Positions 1-64,000 of a stretch of 64,000 bases of DNA are shown in pieces. How positions within the stretch are numbered: position 1 is the first letter of the stretch; the number at the start of each line of letters is the position of its first letter. Below the pieces are notes generated by a model that did no database searches, was not told the origin of the DNA, and was given only the letters and a program-made list of their open reading frames with translations. This DNA is from Neoarius graeffei (lineage: Eukaryota > Chordata > Actinopteri > Siluriformes > Ariidae), in assembly GCF_027579695.1 (NCBI RefSeq), contig NC_083577.1, positions 65,845,741 through 65,909,740 of the forward strand, given 5' to 3'. A program made the translations under genes and the position numbers.

Positions 1-2
1 AC

Positions 3-365
3 ATTGATTGTATTCATCGCTGGAGTGTTGATTCATACATGTCATTCAACGCTTCCAAATGCAAAGTTGTCAACATGTCTAAGAAAAGAACCCAAACTGT
101 TAATTACCAGCACCATCTTGGTAATCAGGTCCTTGAATATGCAACTGAAATAAAAGACCTTGGTGTTACTGTGTCAAGTGACCTAACATGGAACAAGCAC
201 ATCGAGAATAGGTGTGCGAAGGCGAACAAGATCCTAGGACTGGTGAAGAGAACTTGTGGAAGACACTTTAAAGAGGTGGCAATGAGGAAGACTTTATATT
301 GCTCGCTGGTAAGACTGCAGCTTGAGTACGCCTCCAGTGTATGGTCCTGTCCTGTCCTAAAATAA
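3..365 (+). pseudogene. Non-LTR (LINE) reverse transcriptase C-terminal fragment
   Basis: The frame is open from the left window edge to a TAA at 363-365. The product contains the pattern FNASKCKVVNMSKK...KDLGVTVSSDLTWNKHIENR followed by LVRLQLEYASSVW. This is the end of the reverse transcriptase palm and thumb region of CR1/L2/Rex1-like non-LTR retrotransposons (NxxKC, KDLGV and LEYAS-VW motifs). The catalytic part lies left of the window. The frame breaks off into unrelated AT-rich sequence after LEYASSVWS, so the copy is truncated. It lies downstream of kcnh7 on the opposite strand. The exact LINE clade cannot be settled by eye. Confidence 0.75.
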
Positions 366-605
366 CATTTTAAGCAACGTTTTTTACTCATATCTTTAAA
401 AAATCACAATAAAATTGTACAAATGTATATGCATTATATATAATGTATTATAATCGTGTAAAACTAATAAATGTGTCTTGGGAAAAATATATATAAGTAA
501 CACCTTCATGATCAAAACTTTCGTTTGCTATAAATGTAAATGGGAGTTAATCAAAATTAATGAAAGCAGATGGGATCAGGCACGGGGAGAACATGAAAAC
601 TCCAC

Positions 606-870
606 AGAGCTAAGAGAGATGAGACTGAGATGGTATGGGCACATTCTGAGAAGAGATGCAGAGCATGTTGGAAGGAGAATGTTGAGGATGGAGCTTCCAG
701 GCACACGAAAACGAGGAAGGCCAAAGAGGAGATACGTGGATGTGGTGAGAGAGAGGACATGAAAGTGGCAGGTGTAGTAGAGAAGGATGCGGAAGACAGG
801 GAACAATGGAGATGAAAGATCCGCTGTGGCGACCCCTAATCGGGAGCAGCTAAAAGAAGAATATGGGATC
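606..870 (+). pseudogene. LINE 3'-end fragment (RWYGH...GRPKRR motif)
   Basis: The translation includes REMRLRWYGHILRRDAEHVG then GTRKRGRPKRRYVDVVRE. After a frameshift it continues EDMKVAGVVEKDAEDREQWR and a 3' end of the form GATCCGCTGTGGCGACCCCTAATCGGGAGCAGC with an AAAGAAGAA tail. This is the typical last coding segment and 3' UTR of a fish non-LTR retrotransposon. It has a frameshift and no upstream domains, so it is a dead 3' fragment. The preceding bases at about 580-605 resemble part of the local SINE. Confidence 0.6.
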
Positions 871-1117
871 AGGCACCTTAAGGTGTGTGGGAAAGCACTC
901 ACAGAGGACATGTTTGACAGTGTCAGAAAGGATGGGTTTACTGAACAATATTTGTATTTGTATTTACAAAAAAGGAAACAGAAAAAGGAAAGTGAAAGGA
1001 AAATGACTTCAAAATAAAAGAAATAAAGAGCACAAGATAAGCAGGATCAAAAATGGTACTATTTTCCAGTGGTTCTCAAAGTGGGGTCAATGAAGCATAG
1101 TCAGGGGGTTTGTGGCT

Positions 1118-1154
1118 TTTTTTTTTTTTTTTTGTGTGTGTGTGTGTGTGTGTG
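1118..1154 (+). repeat. T-run followed by (TG)n microsatellite
   Basis: About 17 T residues run into about ten TG units. A second short (AT)n tract follows at 1394-1412. Confidence 0.9.
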
Positions 1155-1892
1155 AAATCATAACGTCACATGATCAAAGTCATTATCTTTAGGGGTCCAA
1201 GCACAAAAGTCAACTCAGACCTAACGTGTTATATCTGTGGAAGGTTCAGGAATAGGAAGTTATATGGCTCCAAAAAATATAATTAAAAATTTTAATTATA
1301 ATTTTCATGAAATAAATCTAAACTGTGAGGAGCTGTGGAATTTATTTTACAGTTTAAGGGTTCTCTGGCTACAAAAACATTGAGAACCAAGGATATATAT
1401 ATATATATATATCGGGTTGCAAACTGAGACAGAGCCTAGGCAGACATACCTGTATGCACTTTACCAGTCACCTGAGCAACTCAATCCAGACATGTCAATC
1501 AAAACCAAACTCCCATTCAAACTCAGACTGTACCATTACTCTGTGACAGCAAAGAGGAGTTTCTAATGAAATAAAGAAAATGTAAATTAACATTAGCGAG
1601 CTACAGTATATTAATGTTATCCCATGCAAATGTAACTGAATTGTCTTGGCCAGCCCTAAGGGTCCCATCTGCATCTGCCTGCACTCACTCTGATCTATAA
1701 TTCCAACTGTCTCATTGCTGAGGAGCGTGCTCCCATCACCCAATCAAGCATCCAGCCAGAGTAGGTCATGATATTGTTTAACTATATTAACATGCCATTG
1801 TTGTGTATTATGCCTGATGTCAGGACTCTCGTCTCTGTGAGCCTACCACACAGACTTAATACTTGTGTTATTTTTAGACATTGACAACTGTT

Positions 1893-2519
1893 GCCTACAC
1901 TTATTCAGGTGACATTGGGCATACCTAACAACCTGTGTTTTCTCTCTCTCTTCCCCCCCAAAAAAAATCTGTCCCTCTGAGTTACATGTTGGTCCTGGGA
2001 TCAAGATGCTGACCTCTTCTGCTCCTCGGACCTGCTTGATCCATCCTGGTGCCCTGTGTCTGGTTGGAGTCTCATCGCATTGCTCCTGTGGAGGATGGCC
2101 CCATGAGGACAGTTGAAAGTCACACTTGGAAGATGCTCTGGACTCTTACAGTAATGCTTTTATGGCTGAGGACTACAGTTGACTTGCTAACTTTAGGACT
2201 GCAGTTGTCATGAACAGTTTTGCACTCAAGTTTCCATCAATGAAGAGTTACATCAACGAAACTGTCTTCATGTTAAAACTGTTAATGTTGTAGTCATGCT
2301 GTCTGTTGTTGCCCAAATGAGGATGGGTTCCCTTTTGAGTCTGGTTCCTCTCGAGGTTTCTTCCTCATGTCGTCTGAGGGAGTTTTTCCTTGCCACCGTC
2401 ACCACAGGCGTGCTCATTGGGGATAAAATTATCTCATGTTTTAAGTCGTTCAAATTCTGTAAAGCTGCTTTGTGACAATATTTATTGTTAAAAGCGCTAT
2501 ACAAATAAACTTGACTTGA
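1893..2519 (+). repeat. Dispersed fish repeat ending GCGCTATACAAATAAA
   Basis: This stretch shares long, near-identical blocks with 37437-38070: TTATTCAGGTGACATTGGGC, CTGACCTCTTCTGCTCCTCG, GAGGATGGCCCCAT, CTCGAGGTTTCTTCCTCATG, GGGAGTTTTTCCTTGCCACC and AAAAGCGCTATA-AAATAAAC. It ends in repeated CTTGACTTGAC. The two copies lie 35 kb apart in the same orientation. The final block is a very common fish genomic repeat. Translations of it are meaningless. The class, retroposon or DNA element, is not resolved. Confidence 0.75.
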
Positions 2520-2536
2520 CAGCCTGAACAGAACTT

Positions 2537-2904
2537 CTCATCTCATTATCTCTAGCTGCTTTATCCTGTTCTACAGGGTCGCAGGCAAGCTGGAGCCTAT
2601 CCCAGCTGACTACGGGCGAAAGGCAGGGTACACCTTGGACAAGTCGTCAGGTCATCACAGGGATGACACATAGACACAGACAACCATTCACACTCACACC
2701 TACGGTTAATTTAGAGTCACCAGTTAACCTAACCTGCATGTCTTTGGACTGTGGGGGAAACTGGAGCACCCGGAGGAAACCCACATGGACACGGGGAGAA
2801 CATGCAAACTCCGCACAGAAAGGCCCTCGTCGGCCACGGGGCTTGAACCCGGACCTTCTTGCTGTGAGGCAACAGAGCTAACCACTACACCACTGTGCCG
2901 CCCC
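2537..2904 (-). mobile_element. DANA/Mermaid-like tRNA-derived SINE, near full length
   Basis: Read on the minus strand it has the head GGCGGCACAGTGGTGTAGTG with a pol III A-box-like TGGTGTAGTGG and a degenerate B-box (GGTTCAAGCCC). The conserved body follows (CTGTGCGGAGTTTGCATGTT, ACAGTCCAAAGACATGCAGG) and the tail region (TCAGCTGGGATAGGCTCCAG) ends in GATGAGA. It is one of about fifteen copies in the window. Confidence 0.85.
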
Positions 2905-2963
2905 TGAACAGAACTTGACCAATAAAAATGTTTTCAATTTAGCTAGCTAATGTCAACTAGAAC

Positions 2964-4249
2964 GGTGGCAACAATTCTCGACAGTCCATAATTATCAACA
3001 CCTTTTCAGATTTACCAATAAAAAACAATTTTACAAAGGTGAGTTTCAGTTACAACAGTTATTATTGGTTAATTAATCAACTGGAAGATCCCCCTCGCCA
3101 TTTGATCTTGTTATCTGATGACACAGCTCGTTACCTGAGATGGGATTTTTTTTAGCATGATCAGGAAATTGAGGAAAACCCGGACATTATCATCTCAGGT
3201 AAGCATGATGGAAAAATCATGGACATTTTTTTGCTGATCAAATTCACTGATATTTCATGATCTCCTTGTCGAAACATACTTTGTTTCTTACTCTTTCATT
3301 TGACAGTCGCCATTTTGTATCTAAACGCACGTTTGAGAAGTCACGTGAGGTGTCGATAATAGTGATCACTTTCATCAGTGGCCACCAGTATCGACACCCT
3401 GTGGAATTAAGTGACATTTACAACTGTTATGGATCGATCTTTGTGTAACTTTGTTGAAGTAGATGAAGTACTTTAAAAAAAATAAGAGAGCTGTGATTTA
3501 TGATAATTCTTTTTCTGATTCATAACAGAATGGAATGTTTATAGAGTATTTGGAATCCGATTGCAATAAATAGAATTAGACCAGAATTAAATTCCGAGCA
3601 TATATTAATACGAACAACAACGAATGATTAACAAAATATCTCATCTCATCTCATCTCATTATCTGTAGCCACTTTATCCTGTTCTACAGGGTCGCAGGCA
3701 AGCTGGAGCCTATCCCAGCTGACTACGGGCGAAAGGCGGGGTACACCCTGGACAAGTCGCCAGGTCATCACAGCGCGATTAACAAAATGTAATCTACGAA
3801 AATACTTAGAAAGTGGAATAAAAAGATTTTCTGACAGGTTAAATATTATCAGCTCTTTTGTTTACAAACATTAGAATTACTTCCTCATTTACGTAAACAC
3901 TGACATCGATATATTTATATAAATTATATTTTATACTCAATAAGTCTATATAAAACAAATTTTACATAAAAACTTTGTTTTGTTAACTTAATACCACATA
4001 CCGATTATTATTATTATTTTTTATAAATAATCATCTGGATGTCGATAATTGTGGAACAGGGTCGATAACTGTGGACAAAGGTGTTGATAATTGTGGAATG
4101 GTGTCAAGTGTCTAAGTAATTGGGAATCAACTCATTTTTTTTCCAGTGGAAGTTTGAGTAATTATTCATGCATAATTTATGTATTGAAAGTCTTTTCTAC
4201 TTATTGCAATGGCCAAAAGATCGTTAAGGTGTCGATAATTGTAGCCACC
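2964..4249. mobile_element. TIR DNA element with iterated GTCGATAATTGTGG motifs
   Basis: The left end reads GGTGGCAACAATTCTCGACA and the right end, reverse complemented, reads GGTGGCTACAATTATCGACA, an 18/20 terminal inverted repeat. Inside, the motif (G)TCGATAAYTGTGG or its complement recurs near 2990, 3350, 3390, 4035, 4060, 4085 and 4230, mostly subterminal. Such clustered subterminal repeats are typical transposase-binding arrays of non-autonomous elements. There is no convincing coding sequence. A 5'-truncated SINE at 3638-3776 has inserted into it. The superfamily is unassigned and the flanking duplication is not clear. Confidence 0.65.
3638..3776 (-). mobile_element. 5'-truncated SINE with a 12-bp target duplication
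   Basis: Only the 3' part of the SINE is present, from (GATGA)n back to CAGGTCATCACAG. It is flanked by identical GATTAACAAAAT at 3626-3637 and 3777-3788. Truncation at the head with an intact 3' tail and a TSD is the signature of target-primed reverse transcription. Confidence 0.85.
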
Positions 4250-4825
4250 ACTCTATTTACAAAAATGTTCTCTAAGTCATTGTATAACATTATATAATAC
4301 AATGATACAAACAAGCATGAAATTGATTTATTTCAGGTAGACCATCATACAAATCAGGATTAAAAATAACCCTCATGGTGCAGCTTGCTAAATTAAACAG
4401 ATAGCAATACCCATGTAGACTTGCCAATAGTTTACTCAAGATGAGAACACAAGGGAAAGCAGTCTATGTTTTTTTTCTAAACCTTTTACATTCAACAAAA
4501 AGACATAAAAAAGACAAACCAAGTATTTCTTTTAGATTATAACCAAACTACTTATCCTCCTTCAATAGCTAGTACACTGACTGATGAGGATGAGGTGGTG
4601 TTGAGCAACTCTGTTCATGCACAGTAAGCCTACCCGACAGGGTGTACTGAGCCAGACTGTATGGACTATTGACCGTCTCTGGCTGAGTGTGAAGCGTACA
4701 ACAGTGCCCAATAGAATGAATTAAAAAAAGGGCATGTCTACTTGCATCTGGGTGAGAATAGTCATAAGACAGCTATTTGGCTATTTACACCTGAATTAGC
4801 AATTTGGCTACAACTAGTTAGAGTT
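4250..4825. other. Intergenic flank, nothing recognised
   Basis: This is AT-rich sequence between the iteron element and the tandem array. No gene, RNA or repeat could be supported. Confidence 0.5.
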
Positions 4826-4944
4826 AGGGTGTAAATAGCCATTGAGCTGGGTGGTGCACCTGGGTGTAAATAGCCACATTGGCTGCCCACCCTGGGTACA
4901 AATAGCTTTGTTGGCTACTGACATCCTGGGGGCAAATAGCATCT
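4826..4944 (+). repeat. Short minisatellite, about four ~34-bp units
   Basis: Units share GGGT-AAATAGCCA-TTGGCTG---CACCCT: 'gggtgtaaatagcc', 'gggtgtaaatagcc', 'gggtacaaatagc' and 'gggggcaaatagc' recur every 33-36 bp, with decay towards the right. Confidence 0.6.
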
Positions 4945-5167
4945 CTCATGCTATTAAAAATGGACTCAGTTTTATCTGCAATTACAGGTCTAAATGTTGG
5001 TAGGGATATTTCAACTTTCCTGAAATTTGGTGGGGACATGTCCCTACCATCCCTACCTAAATCTATGCCTATGGATGGATGGGTGGACCTGTGATTCACA
5101 GTGTTTATGAATGATTCATCAATGAAAAAAAAATGGCAAGGCACTTCATGAATGCAAATATAAGTCA

Positions 5168-5467
5168 AAGTCTCTCTCACACCAGAATCTGGTCTTCCCA
5201 GGCAGTCTCCTGTCCCAGTACTAACCAACTCTTTAAGGCGTATGGGTGCGGCACCGATCTCCATAGCCCTCAGCCTCTCGCCTATACAGTGGGGGGCTAG
5301 TCCACTGGTAACCGCAAGAGTTTGACTTCCCCACTCGCATCTGTATTGCAGCGTGCCTTGCCAGACAGTAGTAGGTACCATTTTTATGATGGTCTTTGGT
5401 ATGACCCAACCGCAAGTAGAACTCATGATCTCCCAGTTGAGAGGCGGACACGTTAACCACTAGGCCA
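5168..5467 (-). mobile_element. tRNA-headed SINE, second family (copy 1)
   Basis: Reverse complemented it starts TGGCCTAGTGGTTAACGTGT, an A-box-like head. It continues through CATACCAAAGACCATCATAA, TGGCAAGGCACGCTGCAATA and CAGATGCGAGTGGGGA. The same order occurs at 9449-9708. ORFs reading MVNVSASQLGDHEFY and similar are translations of this repeat. An (AC)n microsatellite starts 25 bp beyond its head. Confidence 0.75.
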
Positions 5468-5490
5468 ACTCACAGTGTGTAAATAAATAA

Positions 5491-5492
<2 letters not shown>

Positions 5493-5550
<58 letters not shown>
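5493..5550 (+). repeat. (AC)29 microsatellite
   Basis: This is an uninterrupted AC dinucleotide tract. Confidence 0.98.
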
Positions 5551-5554
<4 letters not shown>

Positions 5555-5567
5555 TTATTATTATAAT

Positions 5568-5970
5568 ATCCACATTCACTGGATATGAGCAATCTCATGC
5601 TCTGATTGGCTACTCTATGACTTGGCTATCAGCTCATATACTGTGAGTAGTGAAAAACAAAATGGCGGAGCATGTTGCTGAATAAAGCGAGGACAAAATA
5701 AAAACTCTCCTTGAAAACAAAACCCCCCAAAATACAAAAAGCAACAAAACATGGAATAAAAGTCTTTGATGGTAAGAACGTATCTTTTTCTTTATTTTTC
5801 AAGAATTGTTATAGCATTTTTCATAAGTTGCTACTGTCATTTCACCAGTTTGTTTACATTCTTAGCAGAAATTATTTTGTCTGATGTTATGTATAAAGTT
5901 TTTATTTATCGAATTTGCAAAAAATAAAAAATAAAAATGCTCTGTTTCCCAAAATCCAGTGAATGTGGAT
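5568..5970. mobile_element. MITE with a perfect 17-bp TIR
   Basis: ATCCACATTCACTGGAT at 5568-5584 is the exact reverse complement of 5954-5970. The 403-bp interior has no coding potential but contains TTGGCTATCAGCTCA, which recurs just outside at about 6040. The flank TTATTCCACT...GTGGAATAAC (5990-6080) is a further inverted pair, so a larger or older element may extend to about 6085. Confidence 0.65.
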
Positions 5971-6507
5971 AGAATAAAACAGTTATTCCACTCAATCTCG
6001 TTCTACATGGCTTATAGCCAATTCGGTGCTACGTGCCTCATTGGCTATCAGCTCAGGTATGACTCAATTTTGTGGAATAACTATTAAATATCTTAAGACC
6101 TTCCCATATATCATCTTAATGAGAATGTAATTTTCTCTCAATATCTATGGAACCCAGTGTTATATTCCTTATTCTCTTATAGCTGGTCTTTCTTGACACA
6201 ATACATTGGAAACAACTTGATCTATTAACTGTAACCTATAGTACTGTGTAATCCTATTCTTTTAAGTATTACTGAGAGGATCTCTTTATATTTCATTGCT
6301 GATCATTTCTCAACATCCCTGACTGGTATACCATCAGCTGCCAGGTTACTAATTACACTCACTGGTCACTTTGTCAGTCTACAATTAACGACTGCAGCCA
6401 ATCTGTTACTATTCACAATAAGAGACCACCACAGGACCACCACTGACCATGTGTTATTTGGTGGATTATATCAATTAATGGATCATTCTTCATACAGACA
6501 TGACACA

Positions 6508-6510
<3 letters not shown>

Positions 6511-6568
<58 letters not shown>
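6511..6568 (+). repeat. (GT)29 microsatellite
   Basis: This is an uninterrupted GT tract. It is followed by a short fish repeat (GGTCCTCACTTTTTCAAGG). Confidence 0.98.
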
Positions 6569-6571
<3 letters not shown>

Positions 6572-6654
6572 CACACTTGTACTTGCTACATATGGAGAAC
6601 TGAAAGATGTTTTTCAGACATTTTTGGCTGGTCCTCACTTTTTCAAGGGGCTGT

Positions 6655-6775
6655 TTGAAGTTTAAGACTTAGTTTTATGGTTCAAGTTAGAATTAGGTTT
6701 AAGTTAGTGTTAGGGTAAGGGTTGAGGTTAGGCATTTAGCTGTGAGGGTTAAGGTTAGGGTAAGGGGCTAGGGAA
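6655..6775 (+). repeat. Degenerate GGTTAAG/GTTAGGGTTA array
   Basis: Runs such as GTTAGGGTAAGGGTTGAGGTTAGG and GGGTTAAGGTTAGGGTAAGGGG resemble but do not equal the TTAGGG telomere repeat. It is part of a common fish repeat that also carries the neighbouring GT tract and the TCCCCACAA motif. Confidence 0.5.
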
Positions 6776-6829
6776 TGTATTACATCAATGAGTGTCCCCA
6801 CAATTTAAAAAATACAAGTGTGTGTATGT

Positions 6830-8086
6830 GTGCATGTGTGTGTGCCCGCGTGTATGTGTGCGTGTACTGTATGTGGTGGAACATATTGGCAGGATTTTTA
6901 AGCACCTCAGTGCCACCGATGGGTTGGGAAACCTACAATATCCAGCCAAATTGATTTTCTGATAAACAGTCAATTCATAACGGTTATTTAGCATTCTCTT
7001 TTATTCGTGTATTAATTTATACAATGTTTTAAAAGTAATCTCCTAAAGCAAGTGTGCTATATACACTATATAGTTTTGTTTATATTAATTCATCAAATAA
7101 CTGACACATTCAGATAATCTGTATAGTGTTGCAGTGTATAAAATATATGGTGGCAAACTTTAAAAATGCATAAAAAACAATAAAATAAAATAACATGTGA
7201 AACACACTCAGGTAAAAAGGTGACTGTCTTATAGAAGTTTGGAGAATATGTGCAAAAGTTTGCAATTTTTTTTTAACTATGCAAGTTCACAATAATTTTC
7301 TGCCCCCTTTCCCACTCTCATTATCAGTCGGCTACATTTCAGATTTAATGGTGTGTATTTTTACATGAAAACAGTGGGTGTGACAGAAGTCTTATAGATG
7401 CACACTCTTGTTCTGTGGATATTTAATGAACACACATTTTCAGACAGCACTTGATCCAGCAAGTAACAGCATATACTATTTGAATGCCTGTGTTGGATGT
7501 GTGGTATGTAATGAAATAGGTATCATTTTAGAAATACAGCTTTTAACTGGTTCTTTCCTCCAGCCAAGATATGAAAAAACAAACAAAAAACCTTTTCACT
7601 GCAGCATCTTTCACCTGTCTGAGGCTTCTAACATTTGATAGGATTTTTTTTTTTTCCCTTTCTGAGAACTGAAAGTGTTCATTTAGATTTTAGGAAAACT
7701 CTTTTTTTTTCAATGGTTGTAAATAAACAGAATTCTAGTTTAGTCTACGTTTAGAAACATGCTCTCCTGCCATTAAACAAGGTGTAAGACTCAGCAAAAT
7801 TCATTTTAAAGCACATCAATGCATTACAAATGGGTGAAATAAATAGATAAATAAATAGGCTTAAATGCTTATTGCTGCATTAATTTGCAATGGAAGATAA
7901 TAATATAAAAGGTACCATATTCCAGTCATTACTATTGCAAGCAGAATCTGGAAAACCAACCAAAATTCTATGATGATTTGGAAACTGAAGAGAAGTTTCC
8001 TGTGTGCCTTATTAATATCCAGTCTCAGCCATAATTGTTTGACAATAGTTGCTAAAATTATTCATAAAATATACATATTACAGTAT

Positions 8087-8122
<36 letters not shown>

Positions 8123-8615
8123 GTATATATATATATGTTTTCAGAGCTACATGTGTGGTGCCAAAGCTTTGGTCATCAAAATAGTAATAGGCCTCTAGTA
8201 TTCTGGTTCATGTGCAAAGAAATGTGACCCATTAAAATAAGGAATAGAAACATTTTTGAGACATGCCAGACTCACACTACACTTGCTTTCCAGTATGTTG
8301 CAAGCATGCAACCGGTAACGCTTAAAGACATGCACTTTTCTATGGACAGACTTGCTACATGCTGCTTAACCTTTAACATAGGAATGTGTTGCAAGTACAG
8401 GAACGTGGTAAATACATGTGTGAGGAAATGCTGACGTTCTCAAATACCAGCGTCTTATTATCTCCTGAATTCTTAGATTTGGATAATAACAAATTTGTAA
8501 CTGTAAACCGAGTCAGAAAATGGCTACATGGCTGTGACACCCACAGAAGTGCTGTTCATCAACCAAAAATCATATAGTGCTACTTACAGTCCTGGATTTG
8601 CAAACTATCCCAATG
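6830..8615. other. 3' flank of kcnh7, no gene recognised
   Basis: This is AT-rich sequence with a short TG/CG stretch near 6820-6870, a (AC)n-(AT)n tract at 8090-8135 and several poly-T runs. Open frames here have no domain, splice or codon support. Part of it may be kcnh7 3' UTR. Confidence 0.5.
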
Positions 8616-8621
8616 TTTAAT
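8616..8621 (-). promoter_or_regulatory. Possible polyadenylation signal for kcnh7
   Basis: ATTAAA reads on the minus strand about 380 nt downstream of the kcnh7 stop. It is the nearest variant poly(A) signal I noticed; a chance match is quite possible in this AT-rich flank. Confidence 0.2.
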
Positions 8622-8998
8622 GAATTTGCAGAGTTCTGCAATCGTGATAAAGTACAGCAGTAGATTTATAATGGGGGGAATGAACCATCATAGAGATGAG
8701 AGTCCACCATCACTATTCATTGTGTAATGTATTCATGAACCAGACCCTGAGTCCTTGAGTGAAGTTATGTATTCACATCCAGCAGGCTAGCACGGAGCAA
8801 AACCTACAAAAGAGGTGAGAGTTGAAGGATTCTTGCTCAAACCAAACAGAATGTTCAACTTCCAAAAATTAACTCAAGTTTCAACTCCATGAATAGGACC
8901 TTCAGGATTATTATTCTCCTTGCACAAACAAGCCTAATGTTCTTAAAGGTGGTCATCCATCCCATAGCAGTATATGGATTGGAACTGGAGTCTTATAA

Positions 8999-63456
<54,458 letters not shown>

Positions 63457-64000
63457 CTGGACAGAGGTAAAACAAAACAAATACATTATATATTTTAACA
63501 AAAAAATAATAAAAAAAATCAGTTGTTCATTAAGGTCAGCTGCATGACTATATGCCAAGTGCAAAATGTGCAAAATCACTGACAACTGGAAACAAATTGT
63601 GTGGTTTAAACTGATAAAACTGATATTGTGTCAGAGTATGTGCATGATTTCCCTGTGACTCTGACCAGGATAAAGTGGCTACTGAAGATAAATGAATGAA
63701 TAAATGAACGAATGAACAAACAAACAAATTAATGAATAAACAAACAAATGAATTTCCTTTTAGTTCTAGTGGCTCCCATGACAAAAAATGACAGCAAGAT
63801 AGCATTTAAGGACAAATTTATTTTAAGTCACAAAAAAAGAATTTAAGACTAAAGGAACGTATTAAAAAATAGCTAGATAATGGGTATAGGTGGAAACAAG
63901 AAACCCATCACTGAAATGTCATAATAAAGTCTTCAGAGGATTTGGTGAAGTTATAGGATATTATATTTCACATACCCAGAAATGCAAATGGATTCCTAGG

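Noticed and set aside
2663..4297. CRISPR-like array suggested by repeated GTCGATAATTGTGG
   Set aside because: Spacing is irregular, the motif occurs on both strands, and the context is a vertebrate TIR element.
6655..6775. Interstitial telomere
   Set aside because: Units are degenerate GTTAGGG/GGTTAAG mixtures typical of a common fish repeat, not a TTAGGG array.
8386..8577. Plus-strand ORF with EFLDLDNNKF, resembling an ERG3 tail phrase (PEFLDLE)
   Set aside because: It is on the wrong strand and lies beyond the terminal exon and stop codon; the short match is chance.

Overview
The window is animal nuclear DNA, almost certainly from a teleost fish. It holds one recognisable host gene on the minus strand, large introns, many dinucleotide microsatellites and a dense load of fish-type transposable elements: tRNA-headed DANA/Mermaid-like SINEs, Tc1-like DD34E transposons, a Penelope-like retroelement and several TIR element families. 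The mix of SINEs looks ostariophysan, perhaps a catfish. That last step is inference from remembered repeat families and was not tested.

Host gene. Ten exons between 63456 and 8999 (minus strand) encode the C-terminal 772 residues of an ERG-type voltage-gated potassium channel, best matching KCNH7 (ERG3). The exons cover S1-S3, S4-pore-S6 with the GFG selectivity filter, the C-linker and cyclic-nucleotide-binding homology domain, the divergent cytoplasmic tail, the tetramerising coiled coil and the C-terminal end with its stop codon. All nine introns are GT-AG and every phase matches across every junction. The N-terminal PAS/EAG exons lie beyond the right edge. Bases 1-8998 are 3' flank.

Introns and flank. 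1-2900: LINE remnants, a dispersed repeat and a SINE. 2964-4249: a TIR element with repeated GTCGATAATTGTGG-like motifs. 5-8.9 kb: a SINE, a MITE and microsatellites. Intron 9 (9.2-15.9 kb): SINEs, a 1.37 kb inverted duplication and a Tc1-like element. Intron 8 (16.1-23.9 kb): a Penelope-like insertion with a 13-bp target duplication, into which at least six other elements have inserted. Intron 7 (24.1-31.8 kb): a Tc1-like element, a single copy of the unit doubled at 11.8-13.1 kb, and SINEs. Introns 6 and 4 (32-45 kb): two inverted copies of a 1.25 kb TIR element, each with the same intact 42-codon ORF. Intron 3: another Tc1-like element. Intron 2 (48.4-56 kb): a second Penelope-like fragment cut off by a Tc1 transposon, a third copy of the TNA-flanked element, an internally deleted Tc1 and a TIR element with a two-exon SWIM-type coding remnant. 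Intron 1 (56.4-63 kb): SINEs, a Tc1 remnant and a repeat-poor stretch.

The most unusual signal is a set of four TIR elements (18.4-19.7, 20.9-21.9, 21.9-22.9 and 54.3-55.7 kb). Their termini differ, yet each carries the 5' coding exon of the same diverged protein family, with a SWIM-like zinc motif in the one copy that retains the next exon.
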